Of a stretch of DNA of 64,000 nucleotides, positions 1 to 12,114 are shown piece by piece; position 1 is the first letter of the stretch; every line of letters begins with the position of its first letter. The translations under genes were made by a program, and so were the position numbers. Origin of the DNA: Diphasiastrum complanatum (Eukaryota; Streptophyta; Lycopodiopsida; Lycopodiales; Lycopodiaceae). The notes beneath the pieces are model-generated. The model saw only the letters and a list, made by a program, of their open reading frames with translations. It had not been told where the DNA came from and searched no databases. Location of the stretch: positions 4,308,014-4,372,013 of the forward strand of contig CM055096.1 in the NCBI GenBank assembly GCA_029204225.1, given 5' to 3'.

Positions 1-34
1 TGGCAGTAAGAGTCCAATACGAATCAAAAAAATC

Positions 35-394
35 TTGGGTGGCCAATCCGACAACCCATGCGCTTCGGTCGTGGTTAGCTCCCCCAAGTTGCTAAATCGC
101 AACCATTTGTACATGAGAGCTACAGACATATGGTCAATGGCATGGCTGATCACCGAACTCATCAAATTTTGTGAGGAGTTTTATAAGTTGCACCATCCTG
201 ATTGGAATCAGAGCCTTGCAGGAGCTAATTCAGAGCATATCAAATACATTATCGCAAAAAAATATTATATTACTGGCGAGCATGCAAGAAGAAATTTACA
301 ACATTTAGATAATAATCTTAAGAGATTTAACTTACGTCCAGATCAATATCTTCGGCCAATGGCCGAAATGATGCTTGCATTTTATATATTTTGA
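35..394 (+). other. Open frame of unknown identity
   Basis: An uninterrupted frame of about 119 codons, opening from a non-ATG codon and ending in TGA. The translation is mixed and not low-complexity (for example YKLHHPDWNQSL and EHARRNLQHL), so it may be an exon or a transposon remnant. I recognise no family, and no clear splice sites or promoter are visible at the window edge. The next 540 bases are AT-rich and noncoding. It could be spurious. Confidence 0.2.
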
Positions 395-1212
395 ATTCAC
401 AGATACTATGTACAAAGAACAAAAAACGGATATAAGTTATATCACATGTCATGATATTTTCAAGCAACGTGATTACAAATTTATTTTTTTATGAGTTTAT
501 TTGCTGATATGTTTGAAATTTAAAATGAGTTATGAAAATATGTGATATTAATTCGATGTGGAATGATATGATATTTTAAAACTAAAAGTTAGCAATCGAT
601 TTAACTGTTTTGTTCATTTTTTTTTTTTCGCTCTTGAACTTCTTCAAATACTTGCTACAATTTTATCTGTTATGATACATTTTCCAATGTTGTACTATGA
701 TAAATTTTTCTTTCTTTGTTATCTAAGAATCATAGATGATCATTTGGTATGTTTATATGTTTGTAGGCCTTTATATAAAGACTACTTCCTCTTTTTGGTA
801 CTTTAAATAATAAATTTATCATCTCATTTTGTAGCTTTTTAATTCAAAGACGCTTAGTGCAATCTTCATTTTTAACATTTAGATTTTAATACGTATTTTA
901 ATTGCCATCTTTGTTGTTGCTTAGACTATATTCATGACATCATCAATGACCCAAAAACGCTCTTTTGCTAGACAAAGAACATTGAAAAAACAAAGGGACA
1001 ATTTTATACTCTTCAACAAGACGAGACTAGAAAATTCAGAGATGAATAATCAATGGTCAGAAATCAGTATGAATCTAGTGAAATGTATGAAATGTTGTTC
1101 CACTTGTGGCAACTCAACTTATTCCATGCACCGCATTTCCAAAAAAAAACATATTAGAAATTGATAATATACCTTCGTATCTACATATTGAAAATGAGTC
1201 TACGAAGAGAAA

Positions 1213-1680
1213 GTCGCTCATATTGACTATCATCCTGTGCATCATCCAAAAGCCTTCTTTTTCAATGTCTTGTTCAAACAAGTATGTTTTCGTAATGAGC
1301 AAGAATTGATAGGAGAACATAATATAGATCATTCATATTTCTTGGAGTGCGTAGTTCGAAATTTTGTTGAGAAAGAGGAGGATATTGATATGTACATCGC
1401 AGAATACGCCCATAGACAACTTCTTGAAAGAGAACAATGACAAGAAATGTCAAATATACTTCTGCAAAAAAAATTGCTTATCAGCGAAACATTAACAACG
1501 TCAAATTCAGCAATCGAAAATGCACAAAGCATATCTTTGCTAGAAGATACAAAAGATGATTTGGGCTTGAAATCTGAATTTGAAAACATGCAGAATTCAT
1601 CGCTTACTGACGAACAAGAAAAGGTATATAAAATTATTACAAGCTCAAAATCGGGATTGTTTATTCTATTTGTTGGGTGA
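1213..1680 (+). pseudogene. Pif1/Helitron-type helicase N-terminal remnant
   Basis: A single frame with one internal TGA (1438-1440) reads from about 1213 to 1680. Its last part, LTDEQEKVYKIITSSKSGLF, resembles the segment just before the Walker A loop in Pif1-like helicases of plant Helitrons. The frame stops exactly where the GxGGTGKT loop is expected, and no downstream helicase motifs are seen. An upstream frame at 934-1164 (KMRSFARQR-like basic start, CMKCCSTCG) may belong to the same remnant. Truncated and non-functional; the family call rests on one motif. Confidence 0.35.
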
Positions 1681-1796
1681 TAAGAAAAAAAATCACAAAT
1701 TGGGCAACAGATTTTGGCATTCCCAAACGATAGGCAACAAATTTAATCTATTTGGATGAAATCCCTCAAAGTTGATCACTCTACGAGGAGCCTCAA

Positions 1797-1930
1797 GTGA
1801 GAAGTGCCAAAATGAGACTTTTTACATTGATAGACATCAAGTTGTTTGAGCTATCTCATGTGATGCTGGTTATTATGATTATTCAATGGGCTATGTCAAG
1901 CGATAGGGACCAAAATAGAGTTGTTTCACA
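1797..1930 (-). repeat. Inverted, partial copy of the 294-bp repeat family
   Basis: Short blocks here match, in reverse complement, the start of the repeat at 3939 and 5274: the ATGTCTATCAATGTAAA block, the CATTTTGG block, the CTATCACT block and the AGATAGCTCA block. The match is patchy, so this is an old, rearranged member. Confidence 0.4.
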
Positions 1931-2441
1931 TGTAAGTATCAAATTCAAGTTACTTGATTTTTTCAAACTCAGGATTTTAAGGATTTTGATGATTTTTTAA
2001 AAATGACAATATGTATTAATTACTGCTTAGTTTTCTAAATAGTTAAAAGAAATCACACTTCTATTTCATAGTTTGCTTGAATCTGCTTCTTTTCTTCATG
2101 AATTAGACCATGTCATATTCGTTCAAGCAACTTGACATTGGTAAGGTATCTAAATGTTTTAGCGACAAAGATATTTGTGGATCTTGTTAAATTTGTGTGT
2201 ACATATCAATTTTAACTGTATATTTTGACAAGTGTATTTTGTCAATATCATTAACATTCTTGTTAAAAAATTGCAGATCAAATTTAATCGTTCATTAGCG
2301 CATATGTCTTCTACTGAGGAAATGTCTTGAAACAGGTATATTTATTAAATGTATAGTAGATATTATGTACTTAACATTTGAATTTGCAGCATTGTGTGTT
2401 GAATATAACTTTTTTGGTTTTTTTTCTACGATTGTTTAAAG

Positions 2442-3940
2442 CACAACGCCTCCACAAGATAACAAAAATTTAAAGAAGATGCAATATTATTACAAAATGC
2501 AATCACGAAAAAGAGCACAAATGCTTGAGCAAAGACTTGGTGGAACATCATCGTCATCAAGTTCTGGTGCCCAGCCTCGGCCTAAATCGCAGGTACTATA
2601 TAATTATTTGTTTAAAACTTAGAACTGTATTTATACACATATAAATTAGCTTGTAACATTAAGCTAATCATTTTTGTAATTGTAAAATGACATTAGTATC
2701 AACAGAGGTACAATGAAAAGATATATTGTGAGTGCAAACAATGCAAAGGATTGAAAATTCAAGAAAGACGAATAGTGGTGCAACATCTTTGGAAGTTCGG
2801 AAAGCACATTGAGGAGCCCGATGTGGATTTGGAGGTACATTTTGACAATTTAGTACTGTTCTTATCATACACATATTTATAATTTTTTTGAAAAAAATAA
2901 TACTAATGCTTGTGTAATGTTTCACTCTTGTAGAATAATACATTGATCTCAATGTCTTATAACACGTCGATTGACAATCTTATCAACAAGATAAGAAATA
3001 TCGATTTTGGATCATCTTTGGCATTGGACGAAGATATTGTTGATGATCATAATGATGTCACTAGTCACTACACACCTCATAATGTGGAAGTTATGCATCT
3101 TTCCATTTCGCACGTCACTCACTCCACCACACCTCACATAGATCTTTCCATGGAATCTATTCATCCCACGATATCACCACACATAGATTCTATTCATCCC
3201 ACGACACCTCACATGGATTCTATCCATCCCACAACACCTCACGCAAATTCAACTACGGATTCTATTCATTCCACGATGTCACCACACATTGATTCTATCT
3301 ATCTCATGACACCTCACATCGATTCTATCCATCCCACGACACCTCACATCGATTCTATCCATCCCACATCACCTCACATACCTTGTGTAGAATCTCCTCT
3401 TCTTCCTATTCCATCTAGATTTACTCCATTAAAAAAAAGAACATGACTTGGATGCATTTTGACAATATTTGAAAATGAACAACCAAATTTACGTACTGTT
3501 GACTTATTTAAGAATGTTTTAATTTCATTGACCGAGTCTCCCCTTCCTCCCTACCTAGAAGCATTGGTTAAGCCCTTTGATAGAAAGAAATATTTATGTT
3601 GGCCTGATAGAGTACCACTACCATTATGCGGAACATCATTTTCATATTGGGGTCATATGTACATGATTAAGCCAAGTGAGCACTTTCCTAATGCGGGATT
3701 GGGTTTATTTTCTCTGACTAGCATTGATGTCCCCTTGAATATTGTTGTCACATTAATGCCTTATACAGAACCTCAATACAATTGGGGTGATTGTCATGCT
3801 CTATGTCGTCACCAATGGAGAATGCAGGTTTATGGCTTGAATGCCAATGCTTGTTCTTTGGAAGAGCGACGTGTGCAAGGAGAGAATGTTTCAAAATCAC
3901 ATTGTATGTACATTGATGGGCGTCCAGAAAAATATGGCTG
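2442..3940 (+). pseudogene. Spliced repeat-associated gene with zinc-binding-like and SET-like segments
   Basis: Three exons join in one frame: 2442-2592, 2706-2834 and 2934-3940, with GT..AG introns of 113 and 99 bp. Exon 1 is basic and Ser-rich (LEQRLGGTSSSSSSG). Exon 2 has a YCECKQCKG cysteine pair followed by HLWKFGKH, a possible zinc-binding segment. Exon 3 holds an array of HIDSIHPTTP units (about residues 145-230). After a single in-frame TGA at 3444-3446 the same frame continues with AGLGLFSLTSIDVP and YIDGRPEKYG, which resemble the GxGxF and late motifs of SET domains. The CGA-to-TGA type stop and the loss of the SET C-terminus where the repeat begins (3939) suggest a broken gene. 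Multi-copy transposon-linked genes of this style are known in plants, but the assignment is inference. Confidence 0.45.
3126..3380 (+). repeat. Coding tandem repeat, HIDSIHPTTP unit
   Basis: About eight copies of a roughly 30-bp unit (CACATAGATTCTATTCATCC with ACGACACCT) lie inside exon 3 of the SET-like gene. Copies differ by point changes and by one longer insert, while the reading frame is kept. Confidence 0.85.
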
Positions 3941-4232
3941 TAAATAGCCCCATTTTGGTGTCTCTATCACTCAAAAAAGTCAAAATATGCTACCTAACAT
4001 ATGATTTTGTTGCTTATTACTTGACATGGCTCTATCAAGTGACTAGACTCAACAAGTAATATATTAAGACAACTCAAGTTCAACCCCTTGTCAGACCCCT
4101 ATTACACATGATGACTTAAATTTTATGTCTATGCATGGTTTTGTTGCTTATCACTCGACACGGCTCATCAAGTGATCAGACTCAACCAATCCCAAGTCTA
4201 ATATACTAAGATAGCTCATATCACATGAGATA
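3939..4232. repeat. 294-bp interspersed repeat, copy 1
   Basis: Nearly identical along its full 294 bp to 5274-5567. It contains repeated TATCACTTGACA / ATCAAGTGA words. Its left edge coincides with the loss of the SET-like reading frame. No coding capacity. The bases to about 4600 continue in similar low-complexity style without a gene. Confidence 0.85.
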
Positions 4233-4606
4233 ACTAAAATTTGATGTGTATATTTTGGAATAGCTCACTTTTGGTGCATATCACTAAAGGTTTCTCATAA
4301 AGTGACCAAATTCAAGATATTGTGTGCTCATGAAATAGATTAAAGTCGATTCCCATCACTTTAGATAGTTTAAATCTAATGTCCAATACAAGATCTTGGT
4401 CCTTATCACTTGACATAGAAGATCGAGTGACTGAACTTGGTCAATCTATGATTTGGAACAATCAATTTTGGCCCCTGATAGATTGAATCTAGTCCTTGGG
4501 CAGGATGATTAGTTTGTTGCTTGGAAGGACAAGAGAGCAATAGTTTTATTTTAAGAAGAGATTACAACAGCAGAGATCTAATATAGGAGCATGAGCACTT
4601 CAACGG

Positions 4607-5019
4607 ATGGACATTGCAAATGCTCAATTTTTTCTTGTCCCCTATCACCATCTCAAGAAAAACCCATTTTACGCTCTCAATGCTCTTCTGAAATCAAATT
4701 CGACTGTGATACAATCAATTAGTCATAGAAATCCTATTAGCATTGCTGGTAGCACCTCTACACAAGACCATAGCCAAGGATTTCACAAACAAAGATGTTT
4801 GATCCATTCTTCAACGCTAGCAATCATCTAACAACGTCCGCCGAGTTATTTCCGTTCCATCCACTCAACACAAAATCCGAAAACACCCCACCACATTCCC
4901 CTGCGCTCTTGTCAATTGCTCTCATCTCCATCCATCAACAATCCATTCACGAAAAAAACCCACCTCCAGTCCCTCCTCAGATTCCACCCACAGAGATTTC
5001 AGATCTCTTATATTCTTAA
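4607..5019 (+). other. Overlapping short frames, no recognisable gene
   Basis: Two overlapping open frames (4607-4831 and 4795-5019) are rich in Pro, Ser, His and Asn. No start context, splice structure or family is recognisable. CT-rich sequence without a stop may explain them. I see nothing else between 4240 and 5200. Confidence 0.15.
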
Positions 5020-5225
5020 TCTTCCTTCAACTGGCTTTAACCGCACAGCACACAACCATGTTCCTCGAAATCTATTAGCTCATTGGTACCATACTTCATG
5101 GAAGTAGTAGTATATCTAGCGTCCCTCAGTGTATTACAAAAAAGAAGAAGGAAGATTGTGCCCAGCTTAACACATGTTTTTTTATTTTTAAAAAACGTTC
5201 TGACCCAGTACGTTCTGACCCAAAA

Positions 5226-5603
5226 GGGTCGGAAAGGGTTTCTAAGGGACACATATATAAATATGTCTATCAATGTAAATAGTCCCATTTTGGTGTCTCT
5301 ATCACTCGAAAAAGTCAAAATTTGCTACTTAACATATGATTTTGTTGCTTATTACTTGACATGGCTCTATCAAGCGACTAGACTCAACAAGTAATATATT
5401 AAGACAACTCAAGTTCAACCCCTTGTCAAACCCCTATTACACGTGATGACTTAAATTTTATGTCTATGCATGGTTTTGTTGCTTATCACTCGACACGACT
5501 CATCAAGTGATCAGACTCAACCAATCCCAAGTCTAGTATACTGAGATAGCTCATATCACATGAGATAAGGGTCGGAAAGGATTTCTAAGGGACACATATA
5601 TAA
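5226..5603. repeat. Second copy of the 294-bp repeat, bracketed by a 35-bp direct repeat
   Basis: The repeat copy at 5274-5567 lies between two 35-bp direct repeats (5226-5260 and 5569-5603) that differ at one base and start GGGTCGGAAAGG. A duplication of this length is much longer than the usual 5-9 bp target-site duplication, so it may reflect unequal exchange or a template-switch event. Confidence 0.8.
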
Positions 5604-6652
<1,049 letters not shown>

Positions 6653-7202
6653 AATAGAAAGAAGATTCAATTCCAACAATTAGCAAATCCAAATAACATT
6701 AAGATATCATAAAAACATGTCAGATGGAGGAAGAGGAAGAGCAAGGACATCCAATTTGCAAAATGGTAGAGGCTTCACCTTCTTAATTGAAATTTGGACA
6801 TGAAAAATGAAATACAATGTACTACTATTTATAGTGGAAAAGCATCAAAACTAGTTATATGTAATAAAAGTCAAATCCTAGGTAAAATTAATTAGTCAAA
6901 ATCAAGCACACAAATTAGTACAAGCACCAAACCACTCAATGCACACCAAGCAGGAGTGTTAAATCTATAGAAGCAAATTGCAAAGTAGATGCTATAGCAA
7001 GAGAGTGTGGCCAATTTCCAAAAGGAAAGTAACCCAAAACATCCAAAGCGAGGATAATCTGAAAAATTGCCAGGTCAGTAGTGATAATCTCTGATAATCT
7101 GATAATCTCTCAAATGAACCGTGTTAGTGGAAAGATTGGACAATGGGAGACATCCACTCTTGGTGAGATGCTTAATAAGATGCTAATCTAGAGATATTTT
7201 GC

Positions 7203-7319
7203 CATTGTCCTACAATCACCCAACGGGGTTGGCTCAGTTGGTTGGCTTGGCATCCAAAGTTTCTTTGGTCCCAGGTTCGAGCCTCCCCTTGGAAACCAAG
7301 AAGCATTGTCCTACAATCA
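7203..7319 (+). mobile_element. tRNA-derived SINE with perfect 16-bp target-site duplication
   Basis: An 85-bp insert (7219-7303) has an RNA polymerase III A box TGGCTCAGTTGG (7230-7241) and a B box GGTTCGAGCC (7274-7283). It is flanked by identical 16-bp direct repeats CATTGTCCTACAATCA (7203-7218 and 7304-7319). The paralogous site in segment B (about 23036-23053, TTTTGCCATTTTCATACAAT) lacks the insert and so gives an empty-site comparison. There is no long A tail, and the body is shorter than most plant SINEs, so it is either a minimal SINE or a retroposed tRNA-like RNA. Confidence 0.8.
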
Positions 7320-9200
7320 AAGTTGTATTTTTTTATTTACACATGGTTTGTCAATTCTGTGGGCCAAATTGGATATTATAAGTTGCAAAAGTAGTGGCTG
7401 TCTGCATCTGTACTGCCAATTGTCCTTTTTGTCCTTTGAAGAATTTGTGATCAAAAGCAGTAACAATCATGTGACATGGTTTTGAGAAAAGCTATGGATC
7501 TGCTGGGAAGGCATAATAATTATGACAAGGCTGTCAAGCCAATCTGTACCAGGCACTACTATTCTGCTGGAGACATTGCAACTAATAATTCTACGTCAGG
7601 GCCCAAACTTGTTGACTGTAAAGACAAAATCGTAAACCAAATATTCTGAAAAGTGGTCCATTAAGGATCAGGATTCAGGACACAATATAAAGAGAGATTC
7701 TCATTTGATAGAATCAAAACCAAGGTAAAGAGAGATTCGAGATGCCTTTCTCGGTGATTGATTTTTCTTAAGAGTGAAGATGCTTAACCTCCGCAAAGGA
7801 TAAGTTAGTCATTCACAAAAAATCTACGTCATGCCAAATCAAGATACACAATGTGCTATGCTCCTTTATCAGGTAGTTCTGTGTATTCCTCATTGCTAAC
7901 CTCACTGAGCTCCTTCCTGTTTGTCTAACCTATAAATTGTCTCAAGACAAGTTACACAAACAAATAGCAAGAAGAGCGTTTCTTGGATAGAAGACAATCA
8001 GTATATGAACGTGTATACTGGACTCTAAGCCTTTCAAAAAATAGCAAATTTTAGATAGCTACAGGCCAGTATCAATAGTTGAATGCGTCCTTGGTTCAAC
8101 ATTACAAAGGATCAAAGCATTCTGGGAATTTAAAATATGTTGAATAGAAAAGTTAAATTGACCTTTGGATCTATTTCCCACTATATGATCATGTTTTCCT
8201 GATTAAGCTGTTTAAACCCTTTTTGATGTTTTGGAAATACTTTATAGAACCACCATCTGTAGATACAAAGTTTTCAACTAGTCTTATACTTTGACCACTG
8301 GACCAGTTTTTGTCATGTCATCATTTGGACTCCAAGCAAGTTTTACCTACAAATTCCTAAAAGCAGGCGCTTATTATCTTTGACTTGAAAATAATGTGTA
8401 AACTTTCGTTAATATTCAGCATTTTTGCATCTTCTCTGCCAATGGACCCTGGTAATGTGGTTTAGAGCTTTATGTTCTTGATTAAACAATCAATTCTTTA
8501 TGTATGGAAGTCCACCACAGAGTCAAAACTTTTCCCATCATACTAGAGGAAAGGTAGATACGTTGAATTTAGATTTCCACTTGCATTCCACATGAGCAAA
8601 CATTTAGTTTTGCTTTATACAAGATCAACATCTAAAAAACCGTAAAGCTCCGCTCAATTAGCAGAACAACAAAGGCCAAGCTTTCTCTTTTCCTGAAAGA
8701 AAATTTCTCAGAATAACATGCACCATTCTTCTTGTTTGTCCGATGTATACCATCATCTATGCAGCATAAAACTATGAGTTTGAAATGTAGCTGATGATGA
8801 AAATAATTTTGATTGATGAAATTTTCAAAATATGGTAGAAAGAAAAATGCATTTGAACGATTGTAGTTGAGCACGAAAATTGAGACGAAATTTCTATGAA
8901 TAAGACGTATTTTCTATAGACATTAGGAAAGGTTTACATCAATATCCCCACCATCCGCAAATTTTTTTTTTTCTATTAATTTCTTCGCCTAGTAAGATAT
9001 GGGCATTAGAGAGCAGCCCAAAAAAACGCTTCGATAAGTATCAAGCAAAGGAAAACACATTAATTGGCCTTTTCATTCTTATATCTGCCAATTTTTGCAT
9101 CAAAGTGCGTATTCAGCCCAGCACAACAAGATCCACACAGATAATTCAGATAGCTGCATATCGTTGCAACTTCTGCAATAAATCCTAGTTACATAGCAAT
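7320..9200. other. Noncoding 3' flank of metallothionein copy A
   Basis: No credible gene on either strand. Much of the interval aligns in blocks with the flank of copy B, so it is old duplicated sequence. Short frames here are not supported. Confidence 0.6.
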
Positions 9201-9210
9201 CAATTTGTCT

Positions 9211-9864
9211 TTAGTTTTTGCCGCAGTTGCAGGTTCCACCGTTGGCACATTTGTCGCAGTTGTCTTCTGCCACGGTCCTGGACTTCTTGCCACAGTCGCA
9301 GACACCACCGTTGGCGCATTTGTCACAATTCTCACCGCTCACTGTGCGAGACTTCTTGCCACAGTCGCAGACACCACCGTTGGCACACTTGTCGCAGTTA
9401 TCATCAGCCACAGGGGAATTGAAGCCCAAGAAGCTGCACCCAACAAAGCCACAACATGAAAATGAGTCAATACACTCTCCCACCAACGACAGCTTTCTGC
9501 TAATGGATCCGATAAAAAGCACATGTGTATTCAATGTTGATGAACAAGCTGCGTTACCTGTAATCACCAGCACTCTCCTTCAAAAGTGAATCATTCATAA
9601 TTCTTCCACTGCACCTGCAATCACAGTACATATCCAGAGCGAAGCACTGTGAGATGATCATTAACTGCTTAATAATCTAAAACCCACCCGCAAAACTAGC
9701 TAAAACAGAAAACCCATGTCATAGATTTCCATGAAAGTGTAGGCTTTGGCCCTCGTGTGATCAGGATGGCAAGGCCAAGGCAGAAGGTTGAAATGAACAA
9801 TTCACCTGCAGGCAGAGCTGCAGCCACATTTGGGGCAGCAATTGCATCCATTTCCACAAGACAT
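9211..9864 (-). CDS. Metallothionein, repeat-type, copy A (three exons)
   Basis: Exons on the minus strand are 9864-9806, 9614-9558 and 9433-9211; joined they give 112 residues. Introns of 191 and 124 bp have GT..AG ends, both phase 2. The N-terminal domain (residues 1-21, starting MSCGNGCNCCPKCGC) has eight Cys. A short Cys-poor linker (MNDSLLKESAGDY) follows, then three tandem units of C-x2-C-x5-C-x-C (CDKCANGGVCDCGKK type) that end in GKN. This gives 20 Cys in total and no aromatic residue apart from those in the linker. Metallothioneins bind Zn and Cu through Cys thiolates in the cytosol and buffer metals or redox stress. The ATG is chosen because exon 1 begins with the conserved MSCG. 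The tripled C-terminal unit does not fit the usual type 1-4 plant layout that I know. Copy B supports every splice site. Confidence 0.9.
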
Positions 9865-9994
9865 GATTGATTGATTGATGACTGGCTTGCTTTACTTCCT
9901 CCTCTAAAGTGATCAAAGACTGAGTGAGTGAGTGGCACAAGATAAAGGAGGATGAAAGCTGGAAGATAGATGTCTGAAATTGAGTGAATATGGA

Positions 9995-10008
9995 GATACT
10001 TATACTCC
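9995..10008 (-). promoter_or_regulatory. Probable TATA region of metallothionein copy A
   Basis: On the minus strand a GAGTATAAGTA-like motif lies about 135 bases before the ATG. It follows a GCTAGCGGTTTTAGG block that is conserved upstream of copy B. The position fits a promoter, but the TATA match is weaker than in copy B. Confidence 0.45.
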
Positions 10009-10654
10009 AGCAGGCAGTCCTAAAACCGCTAGCATACATGGGAAATGTTCATTCCACGACAATCATACATTGACACGTGGAGAATCATTCACTTTCTTAT
10101 TTTTGCAGATGTCTTAGAGGGGAGGCCAATTGTAAATTTGATGATTTTTTCAGAATTATTGACACCTTTGGTTGTCCATTATTGTGACTCTTGAGGGCAT
10201 CACATCATATAACATAATCCCAATTTGTTTTGCATGTTGCTTCATCTCACCCGTGAGGTTTGAAAGAACCCTTTCATGGAATGTTAAGAGAAACTTCAGT
10301 GACTTTTTGTTCCCCACCATAGCCGAGTTAAATAAGGGGCTTAAGTCATCTAATTTTTTTTTTTTTTTTTGTGGAAATATGTAATGGAGATTTTGACCAA
10401 GCATCTTACTTACTTCCACGTGCAAGGTTGAAATTCTCCTTGTATGCCAAATTTTGCTCTTGCATTTTCTCTTGGTGAACAATTTTCAAAATTGATTATA
10501 GATCCATTTTATTTTGTACAATAAGAAAAAAAAAGTTAGTAATTGGAGGGTTGGCCTCGGCCAAAGGCCCTGCCCCCATGGAACGGCTTCCAAGGACCTC
10601 CCACACCAAAGTCCCTTCCTTGGCAGAATGGCCTCAGAGGGCGACTTCCCCCGA

Positions 10655-10768
10655 CTTTTGGGTTAATGGGCCAATTGACTAGTGCTAAGGTCATGAACTT
10701 TTATAGTTAAGGCCTTTTGAGTTAATGGGCCAAATGACCAGTTCTAAGTTCATGGCCCTTTATAGTCA
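10655..10768. repeat. 59-bp tandem duplication
   Basis: Two diverged copies of a unit with GTTAATGGGCCAA..TGAC..AGT..CTAAG..TCATG lie head to tail (10655-10712 and 10714-10768). Confidence 0.8.
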
Positions 10769-12002
10769 CAATCATAAATGTTAAAGAGATTATCTATAAT
10801 ATGGTTGCATAAAGAAAAGGGAGGCTCTATTCTATAGACTATGTATCATTTATGAGGGCACTATAGCCTAAAGCAAGATGAGCAACGGGGCGGCAAATCT
10901 AGCTAGAAGGCTGTAGTGCACCGTCGAATGAACGATATGTGAGGTAGCATTTAAAAATGGACGGTCCAAATGAAATCTGGTTGTAAGCATGTACTATGGC
11001 TCAAAGTCTACCTGTTCTTAACCAATCTTGATGCCATGTGTCTGATATCACTGCTCACAAATGTTGTCCTTCATTGTGTCATGATGCCACTAGAGATGGT
11101 GTATCTTTAGTATGATGTTATGACAAAAGAGATGAAAGAAATGTAGGACATTTTGTAAGTGTATGCATTTTGGTGAGTACATTCATTTTTCTAATTATGT
11201 TTTGAATAGATTGCGAAGTGAGGCCTTCTTTGGCAAGATATCACATGTAACTTTCTTTGGGAAGAAATTAAATGAGACTTTTTTTGGGACTTGCTATGTA
11301 CACATTTCACTAGAGGATGTATCTAGGGAGGATGTGACAATTACAACATAAAGGGCCCAGTGACAATGGCAATTAATGTCTAGGACCATAAGCTTTGCAT
11401 CAATCATTGAATTGATACCCTAACACATACACTATGGAGTCGTCAACACCAAAATCACACTATATTACAATAATTTAATATGATACAGCCCCAAATTATA
11501 GGCATTGGTAGCCCATTAAAGTAGATGGCCCTTTAGGCTCAAATTGAATTTATAATCAAAGTAATCAAAATTAATAATAAGCTATTATACTACGTGCAAT
11601 ATAACGAATCATTATACCATCACATTTTTTACATTACTCCCCCTTGATGACTACTTGGTTTGGCTTGACACCAAGCATAACACAAAACTTCTCAAAAAAC
11701 AATTTGATAAGTCCCTTTGTCTATGTCTACAACTTGCTCAGTCAAGGGACACTACACAAGTTCCTTTGATGAAGAGCTAGTGGACTTTGGTATGCTTTGT
11801 ATGAGCATCAATTTTCACATTATCTATAATAATGAGTTCAATTTACTTTAGATTTTACAAACGTAACAAAAAAGAGAGGATGCACAAATAGTTACATATT
11901 TAGGGAAAGCTGGTAGTGGTTATTTTGCCAACCAAGCTATGGACGTCATATTATAGTGATACATTTGTGCTCTGCCTCAACAACATGAGCAACATGAACA
12001 AC

Positions 12003-12022
12003 TAACTCAATGATCACTTGAA

Positions 12023-12058
<36 letters not shown>

Positions 12059-12114
12059 TGTATTTATATGCATGTATGCATACATACATACATATGCAAG
12101 TGATCAATGAGTTA
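12003..12114. repeat. Inverted repeat with GTAT microsatellite stem
   Basis: The left arm AACTCAATGATCACTTG (12003-12019) is matched in reverse complement, with one mismatch, by 12097-12114. Inside, (GTAT)n at 12030-12062 faces (ATAC)n at about 12078-12092, so most of the 112 bp can fold into one hairpin. Confidence 0.85.

Larger units (their letters stand above)
6940..10030. repeat. Duplicated segment A carrying a metallothionein gene
   Basis: Blocks in this interval match 22750-25110 in the same order and orientation. They include the AAAGAGAGATTCTCATTTGA block near 7690, the GGATAAGTTAGTCATTCACA block near 7800, the stretch near 8930-9180 and the whole metallothionein gene. Copy A is longer because of extra sequence at about 7840-8500 and a SINE at 7219. 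The two segments lie about 15 kb apart and are well diverged, so the duplication is old. Confidence 0.8.

Noticed and set aside
3126-3380. CRISPR-like array
   Set aside because: Contiguous coding tandem repeat that keeps the reading frame; no spacers.
7219-7303. Functional tRNA gene
   Set aside because: A and B boxes are present, but the acceptor and anticodon stems do not pair well, and the long target duplication shows a retroposed copy.
9434-9573. Extension of the last metallothionein exon upstream through FSCCGFVGCS
   Set aside because: Both copies have a good acceptor (GGGTGCAG) just before Ser-Phe-Leu-Gly, and the upstream part differs between copies and lacks a start that joins exon 1.
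9218-9589. Plus-strand frame over metallothionein copy A (PQLQVPPLAHLSQ repeats)
   Set aside because: Antisense shadow of the repeated Cys units; the minus-strand gene has conserved splice sites and a paralog.
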